From: Tangfeifania sp.
Lineage (GTDB): Bacteria; Bacteroidota; Bacteroidia; Bacteroidales; Prolixibacteraceae
DNA: 6,997 nt
Direction: 5' to 3'
Assembly (NCBI GenBank): GCA_018400515.1
Contig: JAGYMR010000146.1
Coordinates: 1 to 6,997, forward strand
The notes beneath the pieces were generated by a model. It did no database searches, was not told the origin of the DNA, and saw only the letters and a list, made by a program, of their open reading frames with translations. The position numbers and the translations under genes were made by a program. Below, in pieces: positions 1 through 6,997 of this stretch; positions within the stretch are counted from its first letter, which is position 1, and each line of letters opens with the position of its first letter.

Positions 1-1923
1 GAACGGCTTGCCCAGATCCTCAGCCGGAGAAAAAAGAACAACCCGATCCTGATCGGTGAACCGGGCGTCGGGAAATCCGCCATTGCAGAGGGCCTTGCCA
101 TGCGCATTGTTGGAAAAAAGGTTTCCCGGATCCTTTTTGATAAGCGGGTGGTAAGCCTGGACATTGCCTCCATTGTAGCCGGCACCAAATACCGCGGCCA
201 GTTTGAAGAGCGGATGAAAGCCATCTTAAATGAACTCACCAAAGTGAACAACGTAATCCTGTTCATTGACGAGATACATACCATTGTGGGTGCCGGCGGA
301 GCCACCGGCTCGCTGGATGCAGCCAACATGCTTAAACCCGCCCTGGCACGCGGGGACATTCAGTGCATCGGTGCCACCACCCTAGATGAATACCGGCAGC
401 ACATAGAAAAAGACGGGGCCCTTGAGCGGCGGTTTCAGAAAATAATGATCGAACCGACAACCGTTGATGAGACCATTGAGATTCTAAACAACATCAAAAG
501 CCGTTACGAGGACCACCACAATGTAATCTATACACCCGAAGCACTCCAGGCATGTGTAAAACTGACAGCACGGTACATCTCCGACAGGTACCTGCCGGAT
601 AAAGCGATCGATGCACTGGATGAAGTCGGTTCGCGGGTGCACATTTCAAATATCAATGTGCCCGACCGCATTATTAAACTGGAAGAAAAAATAGAAAAAA
701 CCAAGGAGGAAAAAATTACTGCTGTAAAAAGCCAGGATTTTGAACGGGCGGCCAATTACAGAGATAATGAAAAGAACCTGCTCCAGCAGCTCGACAAAGA
801 AAAGGAGAACTGGGAAAAAGAGCTGGTCAATCACCGGGAAACGGTGGATGAAGAAAAAGTGGCTGAAGTGGTTGCTATGATGTCGGGGGTACCTGTACAG
901 CGCATCGCGCAGGCCGAAGGCAAACGGCTCATGAACATGGCAAAAGACCTGAAATCAAGAGTGGTCGGCCAGGAAGATGCCATTAATAAAATTGTGAAGG
1001 CCATTCAGCGAAACCGTGCCGGGCTGAAGGACCCCAACCGGCCCATCGGCTCCTTTATTTTTCTGGGGCCAACGGGTGTGGGTAAAACACAACTTGCTAA
1101 AGTGCTGGCCACCTATCTGTTCGACAGTGTGGATTCACTCATCCGCATCGATATGAGTGAATACATGGAAAAATTTTCTGTCTCCCGCCTGGTAGGAGCT
1201 CCTCCCGGATATGTGGGATATGAAGAAGGGGGTCAGCTGACCGAAAAAGTGCGACGGAAACCTTATGCGGTGGTTCTGCTCGATGAAATGGAAAAAGCAC
1301 ATCCCGATGTGTTCCATATTTTGCTCCAACTGCTGGATGAAGGACGTCTGACCGACAGCCTCGGCCGGAGCGTGGATTTCCGGAATACCATCATCATCAT
1401 GACATCCAACATCGGCACCCGGCAGCTGAAGGATTTCGGACGGGGGGTTGGGTTTAACCTTAACCAGGGAGCTTTATCTGACAACGACCATGCGAAATAC
1501 ATCGTCCAGAAAGCCCTCAAGAAAGCCTTTGCTCCTGAATTCCTGAACAGGATCGATGATGTTGTCACATTTAATCAACTGGATAAAAAACATATCCACG
1601 AAATCATTGATATCGAACTGAAAGATCTTTACAGCCGGGTAGAAGGACTCAACTACAAGTTAAAAATATCACCCGCCGCTAAGGATTTTCTGGCCGAAAA
1701 AGGATTTGACCCACAGTTTGGTGCCCGCCCCCTGAAAAGAGCCATCCAGAAATACCTGGAGGATGAAATGGCAGAGATCATTATCAAGGCCTCCGTTACC
1801 GAAGGAGATACCATTTCGGTTGGATTTGACAAAAAGAAAGAGAAATTAAAGATCCGGATCTTGTCAAAAAATAAAAATGGCAATAAAACGGAGAAAAGAA
1901 ATAGCGAATCCCCTTCGAAATAG
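1..1923 (+). CDS. clpC: ClpC-type AAA+ unfoldase subunit of the Clp protease (5'-truncated)
   Basis: This is an ATP-driven cytoplasmic unfoldase that threads proteins into the ClpP peptidase. The frame is open from base 1, so the N-terminal Clp repeat domain and the true start lie outside; 640 codons are visible. Numbering visible residues, the first AAA+ module shows Walker A GEPGVGKS (19-26, bases 55-78), Walker B LFIDE (87-91) and an arginine pair in ALERRFQ. The second module shows Walker A GPTGVGKT (356-363), Walker B VVLLDE (424-429) and sensor region MTSNIG, then the D2-small domain ([10 protein letters not shown]). Two features favour ClpC over ClpB: the short middle region carries a UVR-like motif ([15 protein letters not shown], around 243-257) instead of a long coiled coil, and a VGF tripeptide (483-485) sits where ClpC has its ClpP-docking loop. 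Docking to ClpP is inferred from this. All ATPase motifs are intact. The last residues are a charged, low-complexity tail encoded partly by the terminator stem. No clpP lies in the window. Confidence 0.95.
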   Translation, partial: ERLAQILSRRKKNNPILIGEPGVGKSAIAEGLAMRIVGKKVSRILFDKRVVSLDIASIVAGTKYRGQFEERMKAILNELTKVNNVILFIDEIHTIVGAGGATGSLDAANMLKPALARGDIQCIGATTLDEYRQHIEKDGALERRFQKIMIEPTTVDETIEILNNIKSRYEDHHNVIYTPEALQACVKLTARYISDRYLPDKAIDALDEVGSRVHISNINVPDRIIKLEEKIEKTKEEKITAVKSQDFERAANYRDNEKNLLQQLDKEKENWEKELVNHRETVDEEKVAEVVAMMSGVPVQRIAQAEGKRLMNMAKDLKSRVVGQEDAINKIVKAIQRNRAGLKDPNRPIGSFIFLGPTGVGKTQLAKVLATYLFDSVDSLIRIDMSEYMEKFSVSRLVGAPPGYVGYEEGGQLTEKVRRKPYAVVLLDEMEKAHPDVFHILLQLLDEGRLTDSLGRSVDFRNTIIIMTSNIGTRQLKDFGRGVGFNLNQGALSDNDHAKYIVQKALKKAFAPEFLNRIDDVVTFNQLDKKHIHEIIDIELKDLYSRVEGLNYKLKISPAAKDFLAEKGFDPQFGARPLKRAIQKYLEDEMAEIIIKASVTEGDTISVGFDKKKEKLKIRILSKNKNGNKTEKRNSESPSK

Positions 1924-1944
1924 CGGGGGATTTGCTTTCTTTTC
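1904..1944. terminator. Rho-independent terminator embedded in the 3' end of clpC, possibly bidirectional
   Basis: A ten-pair stem forms between 1904-1913 (GCGAATCCCC) and 1926-1935 (GGGGATTTGC), with one G-T wobble. The loop is 12 bases and contains the clpC stop TAG (1921-1923). A T-rich run (TTTCTTTTC) follows on the plus strand. On the minus strand the same stem is followed by TATTTCTTTTC, so it may also end transcription of the phosphatase gene, whose stop is at 1954. The dual role is inferred; no folding energy was computed. Confidence 0.8.
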
Positions 1945-1953
1945 GTATTTTCT

Positions 1954-3876
1954 TTACGGTCCGGGTGCTCCCGCCGGGGTGGATTTGTATTCAATCACAA
2001 ACAAACAGATATCATCGGTTTGCTCCCCCTTACCGCGAAAAACTCCGAGGCTCTCCTCTATTTTCCGGGTAACCCCGGCCGGACTTAAGGTTGCTGCCCG
2101 GGAGAGTTCCTCTTTTAACCGTTTTGCTCCAAAATGATTCTGGTCCGGATCCTGTTGATCGGTGAGTCCATCGGTATATAAAATAAGCTTATCCCCCATT
2201 TCCAGTTTCACAAGGGAATCTTTAAATTTTGTGTCGGCATAAAGCCCCAGGGGCAAACCGTGGGACTGTTTCAACGGTATTACCCGCCCGTCGGGTTTTA
2301 AAAGATACGGCGTAGTATGTGCGGCATTGCAGTAATTGATCTCGCCCTTTTTTACATTCAGAATGCCGAGGAAAAGGGTCAGGAAGAATTGGTGCTGATT
2401 ACTGGTAAACAGATCGTTGTTTACTTTTTGAACGATGCTTTTGGCTTTTTTGTCCGAGGCATTGTTTTTGATCTGGGTTTGGGCAATGCTCATAAAAATA
2501 GCCGCCGGCACGCCTTTTCCCGAGACATCGCCAATGCTGATCAGCAGATTTTCATCGTCCATAAAGAAGAAGTCGAAAAGGTCCCCGCTGACGATGACAG
2601 CCGGTTGATAAATGGCGTGCAGGTCAATGTCCGTTCTGTCGGGAAATGCAGGAAAGTTGGTTTTGATAAAGCTTTGCTGAATTTCGGAGGCTTGCTGCAG
2701 GTCCTCCCTCCGCCGGTCCATTTTCAAAAGCTCTTCGTCCCGGGCTGCTTTGTAATCTTCGAACCATCTGTTCAGGTAATTCAGGCTGTCGGATACCTGT
2801 TTTACCTCATTTTTATTTTTCTTCGAATCAACCCCGCGGGGACCGCTCAGTTTGTTGAGCTGCCGGGTCACTCTGCGGAGTGGCAGGATCAACCGGTTCG
2901 AAATGTAAGTAATGATCAGTATAACAGCTAAAATTCCTAATACAGCAAAAAGAAGCATGTAAATGGTATGGCTGAATAATTCACGGAACAATTCCCTGAA
3001 GGGCATGATGAAGATCAGATACCATCTTCCCTGATTTACAGGGGTATAGTAAGCCCAGCTTTTTTCGAAACCGAGCCGCTCAGGATGCACAATGGCCGAA
3101 CCGGTTAAATTTTCGTCAAAGATGGTTTGTATATCTATCTTCTTTCGGTTGATCACCCGGCCGGATAATTCAAAAAGATTATCCTTTAAAATATTTTCTT
3201 CAGAGGGATGCGTAATGTAGGTTCCGGTTTTATCAACAACAAAAGCATACCCCCGGTCACCGATTTTAATCTGATTGATAATATCATTGAATTCGGTAAG
3301 GGATAATTCGCAAAATACAAGTCCCTCCCCGGGCCCATCCCGGGGAAATGACCTCACGGGACAGAAATAGGAGATCTTGAGTTCCCCGTTATCCAGCAAC
3401 TGGTAAGGTTGGGTCCACCCCTCCCCTCCCATGTCAGGTACAAAATGGTGAATCTGTTTTTCATTTTCGTTGAAGTACGACTCCTGCTGGCTTTCCTTAA
3501 AAACCATTACACCGTTGTCCCTTTTCAAAATAAAATGATGGTTAGGCATGGCAACAGTCGAATCGATTGTAATGTAGATCGCATGAATGAACGGGTAATC
3601 TTCCATAACCATGGAAAGCAGTTTCTCTGCATCCCCGTTTCTTCCATAATATATAATTTGTTTTGAAATGTTCTGTGTGACGTCCCGGGTTTTTGTGATG
3701 TTCCGGGTAATTTGAGTATTGACCTTCTCGCTTACACCTATTGCCTGATGTTCAATATTTTCTTTCAATACCTGCCGATTGAAAAAAAACGAAACAATGA
3801 TGAACAATAAAAAAACGCTTATAACCGCAATCGAAATATAAACGCTTAAACGGTATGCAATGGATTTGTTAAACAT
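1954..3876 (-). CDS. dCache-HAMP-SpoIIE/PP2C family serine/threonine protein phosphatase (RsbU-like), membrane sensor
   Basis: This 640-residue protein is probably a transmembrane receptor phosphatase. Residues about 12-32 form a first membrane helix. About 35-300 form an extracytoplasmic sensor domain with the dCache-like pattern GDRGYAFVVDKTGTYITHP (207-225). About 303-325 form a second membrane helix, and 326-380 a HAMP linker (ISNRLILPLRRVT). A likely coiled-coil stretch to about 405 precedes the SpoIIE-type PP2C domain (415-630). The metal-binding acidic residues are present: D432 in SGDLFDF, D450 in GDVSGKG, D569 in YTDGLTD and D621/D622 in TDDICLFVI. In this family such enzymes usually dephosphorylate STAS-domain anti-anti-sigma factors in response to a ligand; here both ligand and target are unknown. 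No anti-sigma kinase, STAS protein or sigma factor is in the window. The ATG at 3876 is chosen because it directly precedes a short basic stretch and the first membrane helix. The gene converges on clpC with 30 bases between the stops. The C-terminal tail (STPAGAPGP) is not conserved-looking. Confidence 0.92.
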   Translation of the reverse strand: MFNKSIAYRLSVYISIAVISVFLLFIIVSFFFNRQVLKENIEHQAIGVSEKVNTQITRNITKTRDVTQNISKQIIYYGRNGDAEKLLSMVMEDYPFIHAIYITIDSTVAMPNHHFILKRDNGVMVFKESQQESYFNENEKQIHHFVPDMGGEGWTQPYQLLDNGELKISYFCPVRSFPRDGPGEGLVFCELSLTEFNDIINQIKIGDRGYAFVVDKTGTYITHPSEENILKDNLFELSGRVINRKKIDIQTIFDENLTGSAIVHPERLGFEKSWAYYTPVNQGRWYLIFIMPFRELFRELFSHTIYMLLFAVLGILAVILIITYISNRLILPLRRVTRQLNKLSGPRGVDSKKNKNEVKQVSDSLNYLNRWFEDYKAARDEELLKMDRRREDLQQASEIQQSFIKTNFPAFPDRTDIDLHAIYQPAVIVSGDLFDFFFMDDENLLISIGDVSGKGVPAAIFMSIAQTQIKNNASDKKAKSIVQKVNNDLFTSNQHQFFLTLFLGILNVKKGEINYCNAAHTTPYLLKPDGRVIPLKQSHGLPLGLYADTKFKDSLVKLEMGDKLILYTDGLTDQQDPDQNHFGAKRLKEELSRAATLSPAGVTRKIEESLGVFRGKGEQTDDICLFVIEYKSTPAGAPGP

Positions 3877-3977
3877 TTAGTACTGTCCTGTCCTTTTTAT
3901 TGCATACAAGTTAAACAATATTTACAATTGGCGCAATTTTTTTTCAGGCCGGGTAACTGTTTTCTTTGCACATAATT
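3877..3977 (-). promoter_or_regulatory. Leader region of the phosphatase gene with a weak candidate promoter
   Basis: This 101-base AT-rich gap separates the sulfotransferase stop from the phosphatase start. On the minus strand a TTG (3936-3934) lies 20 bases before TAACTTG (3913-3907), a poor match to the Bacteroidota TTTG/TAnnTTTG promoter. A short inverted repeat (AATTG at 3926-3930, CAATT at 3934-3938) overlaps the TTG and could be an operator or chance. A purine run AAAAAGGA lies about 15 bases before the ATG. No terminator hairpin is visible after the sulfotransferase stop, so read-through from upstream is possible. Confidence 0.3.
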
Positions 3978-4577
3978 TCAGAAAAATCCGTACCCGAAAA
4001 AGTCAAAATCCTCCCGGTAGATCGCTTCAACCACTTTTTTTGTTTCCGGTGTATGGTATTCGCTCCATGGCTGACGGGCGGAAGTGTTTGTAATATCGAG
4101 GGGAACCGGCTTCAGGTTCATTTTTTGACAAAATGCATCAAAGTCCTTCTGAAGGTTTTCCATTCGGAGTACCGATTCAATCTGGGGGGTGCCCTCTGAA
4201 TTCCGGATCCAGAATACCTGCGGCAAAAAATGCAGCTGTTCTTTTGCTGCTTCCCGGAGCCCGTTCAGTACAAAATCGGTAAAACCCTCATACGGGTCAA
4301 TGAACCGTTGCCGGTCGGCCATGTCTTTCCGGTGCCTGGCTTGATTCAGAAGGTAGAAGTAAGCAGATACCACCCGGTCGTAAGGATTCCTGCAAACGCA
4401 AAACGCATGGACCCTTTGATTTTTATCCCGGTAGTATGCCAGCAACCGTTTGTTTCTCCGCCGGATATTGTGGGTGATGATCCGGATGTTTTTCTTTTTG
4501 CACACACGCCGCACACTGTTCCCCGCATTTTTGGGGATATGCACAAAAAGAAGCTTTTCGCGCCGCCGGAACATCAT
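3978..4577 (-). CDS. Small sulfotransferase (Sulfotransferase_2-like family)
   Basis: This protein of about 199 residues probably transfers sulfate from PAPS to a hydroxyl group of an acceptor, most often a carbohydrate in this family; the acceptor here is unknown. From the start at 4577, residues about 10-20 read LFVHIPKNAGN, the PAPS 5'-phosphosulfate-binding loop with its P-K, and about 62-73 read CRNPYDRVVSAY, the 3'-phosphate-binding motif with conserved R, N, S and Y. The C-terminal part (NTSARQPWSEY ... YREDFDFFGY) matches the usual end of the family, so the gene seems complete. It has no signal peptide or membrane helix and is probably cytoplasmic. The start is chosen at 4577 because the ATG overlaps the fabG stop as TGATG. 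A second ATG follows at 4574, and an in-frame ATG at 4598 would add seven residues and a 22-base overlap. No PAPS synthesis genes or glycan genes are in the window. Confidence 0.85.
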   Translation of the reverse strand: MMFRRREKLLFVHIPKNAGNSVRRVCKKKNIRIITHNIRRRNKRLLAYYRDKNQRVHAFCVCRNPYDRVVSAYFYLLNQARHRKDMADRQRFIDPYEGFTDFVLNGLREAAKEQLHFLPQVFWIRNSEGTPQIESVLRMENLQKDFDAFCQKMNLKPVPLDITNTSARQPWSEYHTPETKKVVEAIYREDFDFFGYGFF

Positions 4578-4579
4578 CA
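4575..4579 (-). promoter_or_regulatory. TGATG stop/start overlap coupling fabG to the sulfotransferase gene
   Basis: On the minus strand the fabG stop TGA (4579-4577) shares its last base with an ATG (4577-4575), giving TGATGATG. No clear ribosome binding sequence precedes it, so re-initiation by ribosomes finishing fabG is the likely way the second gene is translated. This is inferred from the arrangement. Confidence 0.6.
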
Positions 4580-5323
4580 GGTATTCATTGCGCCACACAC
4601 CTGGATTACCTGTCCGCTAACATAGGACGAAAGATCCGAAGCAAGGAAAACAGCGACCCCTGCCACCTCTTCAGGAGTACCTCCGCGTTTCAGCGGTATG
4701 GAGGCTTCCCAGGCCTTCCGGGCATCCTCAGGTATTTTGGCGGTCATTTCTGTAATAATAAAACCGGGGGCGATGGCGTTGGAACGAATGCCCCGGGATC
4801 CCAGTTCGCGGGCCACCGACTTGGTAAACCCGATAATTCCGGCTTTGGAAGCTGCGTAGTTTGCCTGACCGGCATTTCCGCTGACCCCCACCACCGAACT
4901 CATATTGATGATCGACCCCGACCGCTGTTTCAACATGATCCGCTGCGCGGCTTTGGTGAAATTGAACACCGATTTCAGGTTGACCTTAATGACTGCATCC
5001 CACTGATCTTCGGTCATGCGCATCAAAAGGGTATCCTTGGTGATGCCCGCATTGTTTACCAGGGCATCAATCGATCCGAAATCTTTGACAATTTCCTTCA
5101 CCACGTTCTCTGTGGCTTCAAAGTTACTGGCATCCGAAGCATAACCTTTGGCTTTAACACCCAGGGCCTGCAGTTCGTTCCTGGTATTCTTCATGTTCTC
5201 GTCTTCCACCAGGTCGGTGAATGCAACGTTCGCTCCTTCCCGGGCAAACCGCAGGGCAATGGCTTTTCCGATTCCGCGGGAAGCCCCGGTTATAACAGCT
5301 GTTTTTCCTTCCAGTAGTACCAT
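4577..5323 (-). CDS. fabG: 3-oxoacyl-[acyl-carrier-protein] reductase FabG
   Basis: This 248-residue cytoplasmic short-chain dehydrogenase reduces 3-oxoacyl-ACP with NADPH in each round of type II fatty acid synthesis. The Rossmann cofactor motif TGASRGIG lies at 12-19, NNAG at 90-93, and the catalytic set is N115, S143, Y156 and K160 (YAASK). The segment SNAIAPGFI (181-189) and the end SYVSGQVIQVCG are typical of FabG, and the length is normal. Other short-chain dehydrogenases share the fold, but the close fit through the whole length, including the DALVNNAGITKD block, supports FabG. The ATG at 5323 gives the standard N-terminus (MVLLEGKTAVITG). It has its own promoter directly upstream and overlaps the sulfotransferase gene by one base. 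The usual acpP or fabD/fabF neighbours are absent here. Confidence 0.93.
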   Translation of the reverse strand: MVLLEGKTAVITGASRGIGKAIALRFAREGANVAFTDLVEDENMKNTRNELQALGVKAKGYASDASNFEATENVVKEIVKDFGSIDALVNNAGITKDTLLMRMTEDQWDAVIKVNLKSVFNFTKAAQRIMLKQRSGSIINMSSVVGVSGNAGQANYAASKAGIIGFTKSVARELGSRGIRSNAIAPGFIITEMTAKIPEDARKAWEASIPLKRGGTPEEVAGVAVFLASDLSSYVSGQVIQVCGAMNT

Positions 5324-5363
5324 TCGAAAAAAGTTTATTTAATGAATTGTTTTTTATGGATTG

Positions 5364-5396
5364 CAAATATAGCCATTATTCAGAGAAATCCTCAAA
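5364..5396 (-). promoter_or_regulatory. Bacteroidota-type promoter for fabG
   Basis: On the minus strand TATATTTG (5371-5364) matches the -7 consensus TAnnTTTG in all fixed positions. A TTTG (5396-5393) lies 21 bases upstream as the -33 element; it is formed by the last Phe codon and the TGA stop of the Sir2 gene. Transcription would start near 5357-5360, leaving an A/T-rich leader of about 35 bases before the ATG at 5323. Confidence 0.7.
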
Positions 5397-6129
5397 AGAG
5401 GCTCTCTTCAATGGCGGCAAGGACCTCACTTGCCTTGCCCTTCAGATGAATGTCGGTTATCTGGTTGGTAAACATGGTGACCTCCGGATTGATCTCCACA
5501 ATGGTGGCCCCGCTTTGTTTTGCGGCGCGCGGAACAAAGGAGGCGGGCGTCACTTCACCGGTGGAACCAACGATCAGGCACACTTCGGAGCGTTCGGCAT
5601 CGGCAAACGAATTTTCAAAGGCCTTTGGAGGAATTCCCTCGCCGAAAAAGATAAAATCGGGTTTCAGCACCTCCCCGTCCTCCGGGCAACGCGGCGGGAT
5701 GTTGCGCAGGTCTACCGCTTCCGCCGGGGTAAATTTTCCGCATTTGGTGCAGACCAGTCTTTTGGAATTTCCGTGAAACTCATGCACAACCTGGCTTCCT
5801 GCCTGCTGGTGCAGGTTATCGATGTTTTGCGTGATGACCGACTGCAAAAGACCTTTCTCCTCCATTACCGCCAGCACTTTATGGGCTGCGTTGGGCTTTG
5901 CTTCGGCAAAAAAATCATAAAAAATTTCCCGGATAAAATGCCAGCTCTCGCCGGGATTTTCCCGGAAAAACCCCAGATCGAGCACCTCGGGATTATATTT
6001 ACTCCATAAACCATGCTTACCCCTGAAGGGCGGAACACCGCTTTCAACCGAGATGCCTGCGCCTGTAAAGGCAATGGTAAATTCCGATTGGCGGAGCAAC
6101 CTGACTGTCTCCTGAATAAGCGTATCCAT
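5392..6129 (-). CDS. Sir2-family NAD-dependent protein deacylase (sirtuin)
   Basis: This 245-residue cytoplasmic enzyme removes acyl groups from lysines, using NAD and releasing nicotinamide. From the ATG at 6129: GAGIS at 23-27, PPFRGKHGLW at 33-42, TQNID at 100-104, the catalytic His in EFHG (H119), KPDFIFFGE at 156-164 and INPE at 213-216. The zinc site has C127 and C130 (CTKC) and C148, but the fourth position is D151 (CPED) where most sirtuins have Cys. The Tyr-x-x-Arg pair that marks desuccinylases of the SIRT5/CobB class is not visible after the FRG motif, so deacetylation or another acyl preference is more likely; this is inference. A GTG three bases upstream (6132) could also start the protein. 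Bacterial members are often named cobB. It diverges from mnmE, and its end holds the -33 element of fabG. Confidence 0.93.
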   Translation of the reverse strand: MDTLIQETVRLLRQSEFTIAFTGAGISVESGVPPFRGKHGLWSKYNPEVLDLGFFRENPGESWHFIREIFYDFFAEAKPNAAHKVLAVMEEKGLLQSVITQNIDNLHQQAGSQVVHEFHGNSKRLVCTKCGKFTPAEAVDLRNIPPRCPEDGEVLKPDFIFFGEGIPPKAFENSFADAERSEVCLIVGSTGEVTPASFVPRAAKQSGATIVEINPEVTMFTNQITDIHLKGKASEVLAAIEESLF

Positions 6130-6133
6130 CACT

Positions 6134-6141
6134 CAAAAATA
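6134..6141 (-). promoter_or_regulatory. Candidate -7 element just upstream of the Sir2 gene
   Basis: On the minus strand TATTTTTG (6141-6134) fits TAnnTTTG fully, but it ends only four bases before the ATG at 6129, so transcription would begin at or next to the start codon. No TTTG lies at the usual spacing; the nearest is 28 bases upstream. An alternative is TAGTTTTA (about 6168-6161), which lacks the final G. Either may be chance in AT-rich DNA. Confidence 0.3.
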
Positions 6142-6183
6142 TTTGCCTGTTTCGGGGGATAAAACTAATCAAAATAAATGGTT

Positions 6184-6191
6184 TATCTTTG
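6184..6191 (+). promoter_or_regulatory. Bacteroidota-type -7 promoter element for mnmE
   Basis: TATCTTTG (followed by CAAAAAAA) matches TAnnTTTG in every fixed position. No TTTG or TTG is seen at the expected -33 distance (about 6160-6166), so the upstream half is weak. The ATG at 6209 would follow a leader of only about 10-14 bases, with no Shine-Dalgarno sequence. Confidence 0.6.
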
Positions 6192-6208
6192 CAAAAAAAT
6201 GACGGATT

Positions 6209-6997
6209 ATGCTCGACCAGTCCACCATATGTGCTGTTTCAACATCCCCGGGTGTGGGGGCCATTGCGGTGATCAGGCTCTCCGGACCGGAGGCCCTCGC
6301 CATTGCGGATAAGATCTTCCGGAGTCCGAAAAAGGAGAAGAAACTGGAGAAACAGGCGGCCAATACCCTCCATTTCGGACAGGTAATCTGGAAGGAAGAG
6401 GTCATTGATGAAGTGGTGGCGGGGATATTTCGTGCGCCCCATTCATTTACCGGCGAAGACATTGTGGAGATCTCCTGCCACGGGTCTGTTTACGTCCAGC
6501 AGAAGCTGCTCGAAATCCTGGTCGAAAACGGCGCCCGGCCGGCACGGCCCGGGGAATTTACGCAGCGGGCCTTCCTGAACGGCAAGATGGATCTCTCCCA
6601 GGCAGAAGCCGTAGCCGATGTGATCGCCTCCTCCAGTGCTGCCGCCCACAAACTGGCCATGAGCCAGATGCGGGGTGGTTTTTCAAAAGAGATCCGGGAT
6701 CTGCGCGACCGGCTGCTGCACTTTACAGCCATGGTGGAGCTGGAGCTCGATTTTGCCGAAGAGGATGTGGAGTTTGCCAACCGCCATGAACTGAAAGAAC
6801 TGGTGGAACAGGTGGAACGCCTCCTCCGGAAACTGAAAAACTCCTTTCAACTGGGAAATGTGATCAAAAACGGGATTCCTGTAGCCATTGTGGGCGAAAC
6901 CAACGTGGGCAAATCCACCCTGCTCAATGCTTTGCTGAACGAAGATAAAGCCATTGTTTCGGAAATTCACGGCACTACCCGCGATGTTATAGAGGAC
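6209..6997 (+). CDS. mnmE: tRNA uridine-5-carboxymethylaminomethyl(34) modification GTPase MnmE (3'-truncated)
   Basis: MnmE, with MnmG, modifies the wobble uridine (U34) of certain tRNAs, using a tetrahydrofolate derivative and GTP hydrolysis. The first 263 codons are present and the frame is open to the last base; full family members have roughly 450-460 residues. The N-terminal TrmE folate-binding domain spans about 5-120, with the start pattern [25 protein letters not shown] at 91-93 and [22 protein letters not shown] at 112-133 (split here: [10 protein letters not shown], then [12 protein letters not shown]). The helical domain follows. The inserted G domain begins with the P-loop GETNVGKS (229-236) and the G2 motif GTTRD (255-259). 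The C-terminal part, with the last Cys needed for modification, is outside the window. The ATG at 6209 gives the conserved N-terminus. The gene diverges from the Sir2 gene across 79 bases. Confidence 0.95.
   Translation, partial: MLDQSTICAVSTSPGVGAIAVIRLSGPEALAIADKIFRSPKKEKKLEKQAANTLHFGQVIWKEEVIDEVVAGIFRAPHSFTGEDIVEISCHGSVYVQQKLLEILVENGARPARPGEFTQRAFLNGKMDLSQAEAVADVIASSSAAAHKLAMSQMRGGFSKEIRDLRDRLLHFTAMVELELDFAEEDVEFANRHELKELVEQVERLLRKLKNSFQLGNVIKNGIPVAIVGETNVGKSTLLNALLNEDKAIVSEIHGTTRDVIED

Noticed and set aside
1..1923. Assignment of the first gene as ClpB disaggregase
   Set aside because: The long coiled-coil middle domain of ClpB is missing, a UVR-like motif is present, and a VGF tripeptide occupies the ClpP-docking position.
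1653..1994. Open frame of 113 codons on the minus strand across the end of clpC
   Set aside because: It lies opposite the well-supported clpC reading frame, contains no recognisable domain and crosses the terminator.
2317..2931. Open frame of 204 codons on the plus strand opposite the phosphatase gene
   Set aside because: It is antisense to the conserved PP2C domain, whose catalytic motifs are clear on the minus strand; the translated product shows no family pattern.
3883..3892. Tandem CTGTC CTGTC before the phosphatase start
   Set aside because: Two copies of a five-base unit are too short to be taken as a meaningful repeat.
3940..3977. Possible terminator after the sulfotransferase gene
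   Set aside because: An A-run is present on the minus strand and CCGG is self-complementary, but no stem longer than about four pairs followed by a T-run is visible.
5347..6009. Open frame of 220 codons on the plus strand opposite the Sir2 gene
   Set aside because: The minus strand carries all sirtuin motifs in one frame; the plus-strand product resembles no known protein.

Overview
The window looks like chromosomal DNA of a Bacteroidota bacterium. Three things point there: two clean matches to the Bacteroidota -7 promoter element TAnnTTTG (5371-5364 on the minus strand and 6184-6191 on the plus strand), starts without a clear Shine-Dalgarno sequence, and a FabG whose C-terminal segment (QVIQVCG near the end) resembles FabG proteins of that phylum. 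The genus cannot be told from the sequence. The window is densely coded: no gene-free stretch exceeds about 100 bases, and no RNA gene, CRISPR array, insertion sequence or prophage was seen.

Layout. On the plus strand, 1-1923 is the 3' part of a ClpC-type AAA+ unfoldase (5' end outside the window), closed by a rho-independent terminator whose stem lies inside the last codons. Four genes follow on the minus strand, read from right to left: a Sir2-family NAD-dependent deacylase (6129-5392), the 3-oxoacyl-ACP reductase FabG (5323-4577), a small sulfotransferase (4577-3978) whose start overlaps the fabG stop by one base, and a membrane-bound dCache-HAMP-SpoIIE/PP2C phosphatase (3876-1954) that converges on clpC. 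At the right edge, on the plus strand and divergent from the Sir2 gene, the first 263 codons of mnmE (tRNA modification GTPase) run off the window.

How they fit together. fabG and the sulfotransferase gene are very probably one transcription unit with coupled translation. The Sir2 gene may read through into it, but a good promoter for fabG begins in the last codons of the Sir2 gene. The phosphatase has a 101-base leader of its own and probably begins a separate unit. Most genes are housekeeping or signalling genes (protein quality control, fatty acid synthesis, tRNA modification, protein deacylation, stimulus-controlled dephosphorylation). No new multi-gene system is evident. The points most worth a second look are the sulfotransferase coupled to fabG, the aspartate in the place of the fourth zinc cysteine in the Sir2 protein, the phosphatase without visible switch partners, and the terminator folded into the end of clpC.
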